A DNA stretch of 10,190 nt from Caulobacteraceae bacterium (GTDB lineage: Bacteria > Pseudomonadota > Alphaproteobacteria > Caulobacterales > Caulobacteraceae): the NCBI GenBank assembly GCA_947479185.1, contig CANJYY010000063.1, forward strand, positions 1 to 10,190, written 5' to 3'. A program made the translations under genes and the position numbers. Of the stretch, positions 1-6,911 are shown piece after piece. The notes under the pieces were generated by a model. The model saw nothing but the letters and a program-made list of their open reading frames with translations. It ran no database searches and had not been told where the DNA came from. Each line of letters begins with the position of its first letter. Position 1 is the first letter of the stretch.

Positions 1-2742
1 GACGCGGCCCACCCGGAAGAAACCCGGGTCGTCGTCGTGGACGGAACCCGGGTTGAAGAGTTCGATTTCGAAAGCCAGTCCAAGAAACAGCTTCGCGGGA
101 ACATCTACCTCGCCAAGGTGACCCGGGTTGAGCCCAGCCTGCAGGCGGCTTTCATCGAATACGGCGGCAATCGCCACGGCTTCCTGGCCTTCAACGAAAT
201 CCACCCGGACTACTACCAGATCCCCCTCGCCGACCGCGAAGCGCTGATGCGCGCCCAGGCCGAGGATGACGACGAGCCGGAGACCCGCGGCCGCGGCCGT
301 TCGTCCGCCCCGACGTCGGAGAACGACGACGACGACGACAACGAGGCCTCGGAAGACGAAGACGACGTGATGGACGAGGAGGTGGCCCGCCGCCGCCGCC
401 GTCTGATGCGCAACTACAAGATCCAGGAAGTGATCCGCCGCCGGCAGATCATGCTGGTCCAGGTCGTCAAGGAAGAGCGTGGCAACAAGGGCGCGGCCCT
501 GACCACCTACCTGTCGCTGGCCGGCCGCTACGGCGTCCTGATGCCCAACACCGCCCGCGGCGGCGGCATCAGCCGCAAGATCACCACCGTCACCGACCGC
601 AAGAAGCTCAAGGGCATCGTCCAGAGCCTCGACGTGCCCAAGGGCATGGGCCTGATCGTCCGCACGGCCGGCGCCAAGCGCACCAAGACCGAGATCAAGC
701 GCGACTACGACTACCTGCTGCGCGCCTGGGAGAATATCCGCGAGACGACCCTGCATTCGATCGCGCCGGCGCTGATCTACGAGGAAGAAGACCTCGTGAA
801 GCGCGCGATCCGCGACCTGTTCGACAAGGACATCGACGGGGTCTGGGTCGAGGGCGAGCGCGGCTACAGGGACGCGCGCGACTTCATGCGCATGCTGATG
901 CCGTCGCAGGCCAAGAAGGTTCAGCTGTACCGCGAACCGACGCCGCTGTTCGTGGCGCACAAGGTCGAGGGCCACCTCTCGCAGATCTACACGCCGGTCG
1001 TGCCGCTGAAGTCCGGCGGCTACCTGGTGATCAACCAGACCGAGGCGCTGGTCGCCATCGACGTCAACTCCGGCAAGTCGACCAAGGAGCGGAACGTCGA
1101 GGCCACGGCGGTCAAGACCAACATGGAAGCGGCCGAGGAGGCCGCCCGCCAGCTGCGTCTGCGCGACCTGGCCGGCCTGGTGGTCATCGACTTCATCGAC
1201 ATGGATGAGTCGAAGAACAACCGCGCCGTCGAAAAGAAGCTGAAGGACAGCCTCAAGGACGATCGCGCCCGCATCCAGATGGGCAAGATCAGCTCGTTCG
1301 GCCTGATGGAAATCAGCCGCCAGCGTCGCCGCAGCGGCGTGCTGGAAGGCACGACCCACGTCTGCGAACACTGCGCCGGCACCGGCCGCGTCCGCTCGAC
1401 GGAATCCAGCGCCCTGGCCGCCCTGCGCGGCGTGGAGATGGAAGCCCTGCAGGGCGGCGGCGAGGTGACGCTCAAGGTGTCGCCGGCCGTCGGCCTCTAC
1501 ATCCTCAATGAAAAGCGGGCCTATCTGACCCGCGTGCACCAGACGCATCACCTGTTCGTCACGGTGCAGATCGACGCCGCCCTCGGCGAGGCCGATCACG
1601 AGATCGAGCGGACGGCCAGCGGCGAGCATTCGCTGCATGACCTGGAGCCACTGCCCGGCATCGGGCGCGTAGCCTACGACCCCGAAGACGATCTGCTGGA
1701 TGACGGCGCCGACTTCGAGGACGAAGACGAGGAAGACGAAGACGAGGAAGAGGAAGAGGCCGAGGAGAGCGAAGGCGGCCTGTCCGACGACGAGGACGAG
1801 GACGACGCTGAAGCCGCTCCGGCCCGCGAAGCCCGCGCCCCGCGCGAAGACGGTGACACCGGTGAAAATGGCGGCCGTCATGGCCGCAGTCGTCGCCGTC
1901 GCCGCCGCGGCGGTCGTCGCGAAGACGGTGATGCCGCCGACGGCGCCGTCGCCGCGCCGGCCCAGGCTTCCGCCCCCGCCCCTGCCCGCGATGATGACGA
2001 CGCCGATGGCGCCGACGGCGAGGCGCAGCGCCGCCGCCGCCGGGGCCGTCGCGGCGGTCGCCGCATGCGCGACGACGCCCGTCCCCAGGACGGCTTCTCC
2101 TGGACCCGTCCGCGTGTCCCGTTCGGCGACGATCCGTTCGTCTGGCATGACCCGGCGACCCTGGCCGAGGGCGGCGCCCCCGCCCCGTCCGGCGACTCCC
2201 GTCCGCCGCGCCGCGAACCGGCGCCCCGGCCTGAAGCCGCGCCGGTCGTCGACGCCGCGCCCGTCGCCGCTCCGGCGGCCGTGTCCGGCGACGACATCTG
2301 GGTCGAACTGCCGGTCGAGCCGGAAGCCGGCAAGCGCCGCGCTCGCAAGCCGCGTGGCGGCAAGGCCGCGGCCGCGGCCGCCGAAGCGCCGGTCGAGACG
2401 GTGACGGAAGCCGTCGCCGAGCCGGTCGTCGAGGCTCCGGTCGCCCCGGTTGTCGCGGTCGCGCCGGAAGCGGAAGCGGCCCCGGTCGCCAAGCCCCGGT
2501 CCCGCTCGCGCGCCAAGGCCCGGCCGCCGGTGGAGGCGGAGGTCCCCGTCGTCGCCGAAACGGTCGCCGAGGTCGCGCCCGAACCGGCCCCGGAGCCGGC
2601 TCCGGAGCCGACGCCCGAACCCGCGCCCGAACCGGTGGTGGAATTCGTCGCGTCCGAGCCGGCCGCCATTGTTCAGCCCGATCCGGCTGAGATTGTCGCG
2701 CCGCCAGAGAAGCCCAAGCGGGGCTGGTGGCGTCGCGGCTGA
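1..2742 (+). CDS. rne: Ribonuclease E, degradosome scaffold (5' end cut by window)
   Basis: Endoribonuclease E cleaves single-stranded RNA in mRNA decay and in rRNA/tRNA maturation, and it scaffolds the degradosome. The reading frame is open from base 1 and already matches the family N-terminus, so the GTG at 37 is not the start; about seven codons are probably missing upstream. Numbering from the first visible codon, there is an S1 region interrupted by an acidic insertion (about 80-135), then the canonical KEERGNKGAALT stretch. The catalytic DNase I-like part carries the two metal-binding aspartates D354 (AIDVNSG) and D396 (VVIDFIDMD), and the zinc-link cysteines are C455 and C458 (CEHC). 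The C-terminal half is low-complexity: acidic block (about 571-605), two arginine-rich blocks (about 627-641, 676-690), an Ala/Pro/Val/Glu stretch with PEPA repeats, and a final GWWRRG. That ending matches the PNPase-binding motif known from Caulobacter RNase E. About 913 residues are visible, close to the Caulobacter size. The identity is secure. Confidence 0.97.
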   Translation, partial: DAAHPEETRVVVVDGTRVEEFDFESQSKKQLRGNIYLAKVTRVEPSLQAAFIEYGGNRHGFLAFNEIHPDYYQIPLADREALMRAQAEDDDEPETRGRGRSSAPTSENDDDDDNEASEDEDDVMDEEVARRRRRLMRNYKIQEVIRRRQIMLVQVVKEERGNKGAALTTYLSLAGRYGVLMPNTARGGGISRKITTVTDRKKLKGIVQSLDVPKGMGLIVRTAGAKRTKTEIKRDYDYLLRAWENIRETTLHSIAPALIYEEEDLVKRAIRDLFDKDIDGVWVEGERGYRDARDFMRMLMPSQAKKVQLYREPTPLFVAHKVEGHLSQIYTPVVPLKSGGYLVINQTEALVAIDVNSGKSTKERNVEATAVKTNMEAAEEAARQLRLRDLAGLVVIDFIDMDESKNNRAVEKKLKDSLKDDRARIQMGKISSFGLMEISRQRRRSGVLEGTTHVCEHCAGTGRVRSTESSALAALRGVEMEALQGGGEVTLKVSPAVGLYILNEKRAYLTRVHQTHHLFVTVQIDAALGEADHEIERTASGEHSLHDLEPLPGIGRVAYDPEDDLLDDGADFEDEDEEDEDEEEEEAEESEGGLSDDEDEDDAEAAPAREARAPREDGDTGENGGRHGRSRRRRRRGGRREDGDAADGAVAAPAQASAPAPARDDDDADGADGEAQRRRRRGRRGGRRMRDDARPQDGFSWTRPRVPFGDDPFVWHDPATLAEGGAPAPSGDSRPPRREPAPRPEAAPVVDAAPVAAPAAVSGDDIWVELPVEPEAGKRRARKPRGGKAAAAAAEAPVETVTEAVAEPVVEAPVAPVVAVAPEAEAAPVAKPRSRSRAKARPPVEAEVPVVAETVAEVAPEPAPEPAPEPTPEPAPEPVVEFVASEPAAIVQPDPAEIVAPPEKPKRGWWRRG
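2578..2634 (+). repeat. In-frame PEPA/PEPT coding repeat in RNase E tail
   Basis: Five consecutive Pro-Glu-Pro-(Ala/Thr) units, the last one incomplete, lie in the disordered C-terminal region of RNase E. Codons differ between units (gaa/gag, ccg/ccc, gcc/gct/gcg), so the repeat is kept at protein level and is not a recent DNA slippage product. It probably acts as an extended spacer ahead of the terminal GWW motif. Its length is likely to vary among related species. Confidence 0.7.
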
Positions 2743-2792
2743 CCGGCCGATAAAGTCAGGACGCGCGGGGCGCGACGGAGAGTTTTTAAGGC

Positions 2793-4205
2793 ATGACCTC
2801 CCCGATCCGGAAGCCTCTGAGGACCCTGGGCATCATCACCGGCATAGCCACGGTGATGATGTCCCAGCTCGGTCCGGCCTACGCCCAGTCGGCGCAGCGT
2901 GGCCCGACCCTGCTGCGGGACACGGAGATCGAGGAAATCCTCCACCGCGAGGCTGACCCGATCTTTCTCGCCGCCGGCCTTCATCCGCAGGATGTCCGCA
3001 TCCTGCTGATCGGCGATCCGACGATGAACGCCTTCGCCACCCAGGGGCAGCAACTGGGTCTGCACACCGGTCTGATTCTCGAGGCCGAGAACCCCAATGA
3101 ACTGAAGGGCGTCATCGCCCACGAGACCGGCCACATCGCCGGCGGCCACCCGATCCGGTCGGGCGAACTGACCCGGGCGGGCATCAAGCCGATGCTGCTG
3201 ACCATGGGTCTCGGGGTCCTGGCGATGTTCGCCGGCGCGCCGGACGCGGGCGCCCTGCTGCTGGCCAACTCGCAGTATTTCGGCGCGCTCGGCGCGCTGG
3301 GCTACAGCCGCGAGCAGGAAGGTCGCGCCGACCAGGCGGCGCTCGGCTTCCTTGAAAAGACCGGACAGTCCGGCGAGGGCCTCGTCGAGTTCTTCGACAA
3401 GTTCCGCTACCAGGAGGTCTTCTCCCAGGACCGCCGCTTCCCCTACTTCCGCAGCCACCCGCTGTCGTCGCAGCGCATCGAACTGCTGCGCACCCGTGTC
3501 GAGGCCCAGCCGAGCTACGGCGTCCCCGACACGCCGGAATCGATCCTCGAATTCCAGATCATGAAGGCCAAGATCGACGGCTTCGTGAATCCGCAACTGT
3601 CGCTGACCAAGTACAAGGAAAGCGACACCAGCTATCCGGCCCGCTACGCCCGGGCGATCGCCTACTACCAGACCAAGGATCCGGACCGGGCGATCCGGCT
3701 GATCGACGGGATGCTCGTGGACCAGCCGGACAATCCCTACCTGTGGGAGCTCAAGGGCCAGATCCTGTTCGAGTTCGGCCGCGTGGCCGAGGCCGAGGCG
3801 CCGCAGCGCCGTTCGGTCGCGCTCAAGCCCGACGCCGCCCTGCTGCGCATCAACCTGGGCCAGACGCTGATCAACCTGAATGACGCGAAGAAGCGCGATG
3901 AAGGCATCGCCGAGCTCAAGCGCGTGACCCTGCTTGAAACCGACAACGCCGAGGCGTGGCGCCTGCTGGCGATGGCCTACGAGGCGCGCGGCGACGACGG
4001 CCTGGCCCGCCTGGCGACGGCCGAGCAGTATTTCGCCATGGGCGCGCTCGGCGAGTCCCGCAACTTCGCCATCCGCGCCCGCGAACTGTTCGACCGCAGC
4101 TCGGTCGAATGGCTGCGCGCGACCGACATCGTCATGGCGTCCAACCCCACGGACCAGGACATGCGCGCCTTGTCCGACGAGGGATCGGCCACCCGCCGCC
4201 GTTGA
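2793..4205 (+). CDS. Exported M48 zinc metalloprotease with C-terminal TPR-like region (BepA/YfgC type)
   Basis: Predicted periplasmic M48 peptidase of 470 residues, close in size and plan to E. coli BepA, which assists or degrades misassembled outer-membrane proteins such as LptD. The first 31 residues form a signal peptide: basic RKPLR, a hydrophobic core, and a likely cleavage after AYA31. The zinc motif HETGH gives ligands H110 and H114 with catalytic E111, followed by GGHP. The third ligand is most likely E176 in SREQEGRAD. A hydrophobic stretch (about 133-160) lies between them, typical of M48 proteins. From about residue 265 to the end the sequence is helical and TPR-like. The start at 2793 is supported by the intact signal peptide and GGAG at 2777-2780. 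The gene lies 50 bases behind rne and 53 bases ahead of the DsbA-like gene, so co-transcription with the latter is likely. Whether it is a true BepA orthologue or another M48-TPR protein cannot be settled from sequence alone. Confidence 0.92.
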   Translation: MTSPIRKPLRTLGIITGIATVMMSQLGPAYAQSAQRGPTLLRDTEIEEILHREADPIFLAAGLHPQDVRILLIGDPTMNAFATQGQQLGLHTGLILEAENPNELKGVIAHETGHIAGGHPIRSGELTRAGIKPMLLTMGLGVLAMFAGAPDAGALLLANSQYFGALGALGYSREQEGRADQAALGFLEKTGQSGEGLVEFFDKFRYQEVFSQDRRFPYFRSHPLSSQRIELLRTRVEAQPSYGVPDTPESILEFQIMKAKIDGFVNPQLSLTKYKESDTSYPARYARAIAYYQTKDPDRAIRLIDGMLVDQPDNPYLWELKGQILFEFGRVAEAEAPQRRSVALKPDAALLRINLGQTLINLNDAKKRDEGIAELKRVTLLETDNAEAWRLLAMAYEARGDDGLARLATAEQYFAMGALGESRNFAIRARELFDRSSVEWLRATDIVMASNPTDQDMRALSDEGSATRRR

Positions 4206-4247
4206 CGGGCGTCGTCGTTCGCCCCATCTGCACCGCCTGACCCCGCC

Positions 4248-4251
4248 GGAG
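4248..4251 (+). promoter_or_regulatory. Ribosome binding site of the DsbA-like gene
   Basis: GGAG lies seven bases before the ATG at 4259 in the short gap after the M48 gene. It supports that start, which also opens a complete lipoprotein-type signal peptide. Confidence 0.6.
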
Positions 4252-4258
4252 CTTCCTG

Positions 4259-5017
4259 ATGCGCCTGTTGCTGATCGCCGCCCTCGCCCTGCTGACGGCG
4301 TCCTGCGGCCCCCGCCCAGAGGCGAAGGTCGATCCGGCGTTCGGCCAGAAGGTCCGCACCTATCTGCTGGCCAACCCGGAGATCCTCATCGAGGTCAGCA
4401 ACGCCCTGAAGACCAAGCAGGCGCGTGAATCGCTCGGCGTCTATCGCCAGCAGCTGGAGCGGGATCCCCGCGATCGCGTGCTGAACCCGAACGGCAGGAT
4501 CACCGTGGTCCAGCTGTTCGACTACAACTGCGGCTACTGCAAGATCATCGCGCCCCAGGTGCTCGAGCTGGCCCGCACCCATCCGCAGGTGCGGTTCGTG
4601 TTCAAGGACATGGTCATCTTCGGCGAGACCAGCGAGTTCGCCGCCGCCGCCGCGGCCCTGGCCTCAACGCCGGAGCAGTTCATCGCCCTGCACCGCGACC
4701 TGATGGCCGCCAAGCCGTTGAACGACGCGGTCGCCGCGCGGATCATGGCCGCTCACGGCATCGCGCCGGAGGCCGCCCGGCGCGAGCAGGCCAGCGCCGC
4801 CCGCAAGCGCTATCTGCAGGACGTGCACGCCATCGCCAATGGTCTGGCCATCGAGGGCACGCCGGCCTTTATCGTCGGCGACACCCTGATCCCCGGCGCC
4901 GATCCTGACGCCCTGAAGGCGGCCATCGCCGCCGAACTGCGCCGCAAGCCGGGCGCGGGCCAGCAGGCCTCGACGGCCCCCGGCAAGGCCGCGAGCCGCC
5001 CCGCCGGCGGCGCCTAG
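4259..5017 (+). CDS. DsbA-family thiol-disulfide oxidoreductase, probable lipoprotein (ScsC/Com1-like)
   Basis: Thioredoxin-fold envelope protein of 252 residues that should oxidise or isomerise cysteines in exported proteins. The N-terminus is a short hydrophobic signal ending in LLTASC, so C16 fits the lipobox pattern and the protein may be lipid-anchored. Residues about 25-65 (containing YLLANPEILIEV) resemble the helical N-terminal segment of ScsC-like proteins, which in that family can mediate oligomerisation. The active site is CGYC (C91, C94) after a beta strand ending LFDYN, and the cis-proline loop is GTP202. The last roughly 20 residues are an Ala/Pro/Gly-rich tail. It follows the M48 protease by 53 bases on the same strand, which fits shared work on envelope protein folding. 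DsbA-type oxidase versus ScsC/DsbG-type isomerase is undecided, because the CxxC dipeptide (GY) does not discriminate clearly. Confidence 0.9.
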   Translation: MRLLLIAALALLTASCGPRPEAKVDPAFGQKVRTYLLANPEILIEVSNALKTKQARESLGVYRQQLERDPRDRVLNPNGRITVVQLFDYNCGYCKIIAPQVLELARTHPQVRFVFKDMVIFGETSEFAAAAAALASTPEQFIALHRDLMAAKPLNDAVAARIMAAHGIAPEAARREQASAARKRYLQDVHAIANGLAIEGTPAFIVGDTLIPGADPDALKAAIAAELRRKPGAGQQASTAPGKAASRPAGGA

Positions 5018-5056
5018 GTTCAATCGACATTCAGGACTTGAGCGGCCGCTCCACTC

Positions 5057-5061
5057 GATTC
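5057..5061. promoter_or_regulatory. GANTC site (GATTC) in convergent gap
   Basis: A GATTC lies one base before the GC-rich hairpin between the DsbA-like and TPR genes. GANTC is the target of the cell-cycle methyltransferase CcrM in Caulobacterales, and intergenic repeats near GANTC sites have been described in Caulobacter. The motif is plain to see. That it is methylated or functional is inference. Confidence 0.4.
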
Positions 5062-5076
5062 CTCCCCCGGGGGGAG
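5062..5076. terminator. GC-rich hairpin between convergent genes, possible bidirectional terminator
   Basis: CTCCCCC and GGGGGAG flank a single G, so RNA from either strand can form a stem of six pairs with a three-base loop. It sits 45 bases after the DsbA-like stop and 48 bases after the TPR gene stop, where a shared terminator would be expected. No T-tract follows on either strand, so it is not a classical intrinsic terminator. It may instead be a degenerate copy of the CCTCCCC/GGGGAGG repeat found at the right edge of the window. Confidence 0.35.
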
Positions 5077-5123
5077 CAACCAGGCCCGCGCCGACGACGG
5101 CACGGCCGGACTGTCGAGCGGAC

Positions 5124-6797
5124 CTAGATCCCGTTCAGGCTGACGCCGTCGACTGCTGGACCGCTCCAGCCCGCCTTCGCGCGCAACAGGGCGTCGGCCG
5201 CCGCCGCCTGATGGCCCAGCGCCGCCTCGGCGCGGGACAGCACCAGCAGGCTCATCGGGTCCTTCGGCCATTTGGCCAGCACGGCGTTGGCCTCGGCCAG
5301 CGCCTGGTCCGGCTTGCCGCCGGCCAGCAGGGCCGCGGCCAGGCTGCGCCGCGCCGGATACCACCAGATCGGCGGATCGCCACCGAAGCCGAACACCTTC
5401 TCCTGCTTCGCCGCCGCCTTTCGGAACGCCGCCGCCGCGTCACCGTAGCGGCCTTCAAGCATCGCCGCCCGACCCAGCAGGGTCTCGTGGGCGATCAGCA
5501 CCAGAGCCGGCGCGATCGACCCGCCCTTCCTGTAGGCCGCCATTTCCTTGGCCGTCGGAGTCAGGGCCGCGGCCTCGGCCAGCACGCCCTTCGCGTCGCC
5601 CTTGCGCGCCAGCGCCTCACCCCGGCCGTAGCGCCACATGGCCCGCGCCAGCGGCAGCCGGTCATCCGGCCCGGCCCTGGCCAGCACCCTGTCCGGATCG
5701 CCGTAGCGGCCGAGCGCGAACCAGGCCGAGCCGGCGCTGGCCTGCATCCACGGCTGCTTCTCGGCCATCTCGACCGGCACGCCCGCGTAGAGGTCGGCGA
5801 TCGCCAGCGCCGCCTCGGCGTCGCCGGCCATCATCGCCCCGCCCACGGCGAAGCGGACGTTGTGGCCGTAGTAGGGGATCTTCCAGCCGGTCGTCGCCCC
5901 GTCCGCCATCATCCGCTGCGTGTCGACGGCGATGGCCGACAGGTTGACCCGTCCCGCCTCGCGGTAGCGTCCGACCCGGTAGTAGGTGTGCGACGGCATG
6001 TGGATCAGATGGCTGGCCGCCGGCGCGAGCGCTCCCAGCCTGTCGGCATAGGGCTCGGCCTTGCCGCCCACGCCGATCCATTCGCTGGAGTGGATATAGA
6101 AATGGATCGCCCCGACATGGTCCGGCGTCCGGACCAGAACCCGCTCAAGCAGGGCGTCGGCCTCGCGCACGCGGGCCGTCTTGCCGGTGTCCATCAGCGC
6201 TTCGGCGGCCAGCACCTGCAGCGCGTCGTCGTCGGGCCAGGTCCGGGCGATCGCCACCATGTCCGCCGCATAGGCGGTGTCGCCGCCCGAGCGCTGGTAG
6301 CGCCGGACCATGGCCGCCAGCAGCCGCTTCTCCTTCGCGGTCGCCCCGCTTCCGAGCTGCTGGGCCTTGATCGCCAGCGTCAGGGCCTTGGCCCGCTCGT
6401 CGGCGCTGATGTCGTAGTTGATCGTCGGGCCCTCGGCGAAGGCCTGGCCCCAGACGCACATGGCGCAGGTGGGATCCCGTCGCGCGGCCTCCTTGAAGGC
6501 GGCCTTGGCGTCGTCATGGGCGAAGGCCTGGGCCAGCTGGACGCCATGGCTGAACCAGCGCTGGGCCTCCGCGTCGCCGGTGCTGATGGTGAACCCGCCG
6601 TTGCCGAAGCCCGGCCGCAGCGTCGGCGGCGCCTCGGCCACGGCGGGCGCCGACCCGCCGGAACTGTCCGCCTCGTTGCCGCAGATCATCGACAGGGTCA
6701 GGGCGTCGATGACCTGCTCGTCCGCCGAGCGGGACGGCTCCGCCAGCCCGATGACAAACCCCGCGACGGCCACGCCGGCGAACAGACCAATACGCAT
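5124..6797 (-). CDS. Exported tetratricopeptide-repeat protein with ordered Cys/His motifs, function unknown
   Basis: A 557-residue protein starting with a basic-hydrophobic signal sequence (residues 1 to about 24), so probably periplasmic. The start at 6797 is supported by AAGGGG five bases upstream. Most of the chain is helical and TPR-like: one repeat-like unit lies at about 79-108 (WFSHGVQLAQAFAHDDAKAAF) and others at about 435-540. Set among the helices are short motifs: TCAMCVWG (C111, C114), GPTIN (123-127), HFYIH (H232, H236), SHLIHMPSH (H263, H266, H270), YYGHN (H312) and WWYPAR (478-483). As I recall, these blocks recur in a widespread family of uncharacterised TPR proteins. Clustered His and Cys suggest metal or cofactor binding, but there is no CxxCH haem site and no known catalytic signature, so I assign no function. 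It lies 113 bases downstream of thiG on the same strand and may be read from its own promoter or with thiG. Confidence 0.85.
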   Translation of the reverse strand: MRIGLFAGVAVAGFVIGLAEPSRSADEQVIDALTLSMICGNEADSSGGSAPAVAEAPPTLRPGFGNGGFTISTGDAEAQRWFSHGVQLAQAFAHDDAKAAFKEAARRDPTCAMCVWGQAFAEGPTINYDISADERAKALTLAIKAQQLGSGATAKEKRLLAAMVRRYQRSGGDTAYAADMVAIARTWPDDDALQVLAAEALMDTGKTARVREADALLERVLVRTPDHVGAIHFYIHSSEWIGVGGKAEPYADRLGALAPAASHLIHMPSHTYYRVGRYREAGRVNLSAIAVDTQRMMADGATTGWKIPYYGHNVRFAVGGAMMAGDAEAALAIADLYAGVPVEMAEKQPWMQASAGSAWFALGRYGDPDRVLARAGPDDRLPLARAMWRYGRGEALARKGDAKGVLAEAAALTPTAKEMAAYRKGGSIAPALVLIAHETLLGRAAMLEGRYGDAAAAFRKAAAKQEKVFGFGGDPPIWWYPARRSLAAALLAGGKPDQALAEANAVLAKWPKDPMSLLVLSRAEAALGHQAAAADALLRAKAGWSGPAVDGVSLNGI

Positions 6798-6802
6798 GTG
6801 AG

Positions 6803-6808
6803 CCCCTT
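6803..6808 (-). promoter_or_regulatory. Ribosome binding site of the TPR gene
   Basis: On the minus strand the sequence reads AAGGGG five bases before the ATG at 6797. It differs from the AAGGAG core by one base and decides this start, which also preserves the signal peptide. Confidence 0.5.
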
Positions 6809-6862
6809 GTTGTCGGAGGGGAAGGCTATCAGAGCTCAGGGGCGGCGCAATCCACAGAACGG

Positions 6863-6911
6863 GACTCTCCGGACCGATACTCCCGGGACATCGCGGGACA
6901 AACCGCGACTC
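6863..6911. promoter_or_regulatory. Two GANTC (GACTC) sites upstream of the TPR gene
   Basis: GACTC occurs at 6863-6867 and at 6907-6911, both in the 113-base space between thiG and the TPR gene, the second touching the thiG stop codon. In Caulobacterales, GANTC sites in promoters can tie expression to CcrM methylation and GcrA. I see no convincing -35/-10 pair here, so any promoter is inferred. Confidence 0.3.
6891..6908 (-). terminator. Hairpin just after thiG, weak terminator candidate
   Basis: TCGCGG and CCGCGA form a perfect six-pair stem around a six-base loop, two bases beyond the thiG stop codon on the minus strand. No T-run follows, so it may stabilise the thiG mRNA 3' end or attenuate read-through into the TPR gene. 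It need not be a real terminator. Confidence 0.3.

Noticed and set aside
37..39. GTG as the start of RNase E
   Set aside because: The frame is open to base 1 and the residues before the GTG already match the family N-terminus, so the real start is upstream of the window.
320..345. Tandem gac repeat in rne as a microsatellite or phase-variable tract
   Set aside because: The run is short and in frame, so length change would only alter the number of Asp residues and not switch the gene on or off.
1700..2404. Overlapping plus-strand frame inside the RNase E tail
   Set aside because: Low-complexity Arg/Pro/Ala translation caused by the biased codon content of the disordered tail.
2762..2774. CGCGC/GCGCG hairpin after rne, with TTTTT nearby, as a terminator
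   Set aside because: The stem is only five pairs and the T-run (2783-2787) starts nine bases beyond it, next to the M48 start codon. Read-through into the M48 gene seems as likely.
2673..3596. Minus-strand open frame (307 codons) across the rne end and the M48 gene
   Set aside because: It is antisense to a protease with an intact HExxH motif and signal peptide; its own translation shows no recognisable motif.
6456..6467. Haem c attachment site in the TPR protein (C111, C114)
   Set aside because: CAMC is followed by valine, not the histidine required for a CxxCH haem site.
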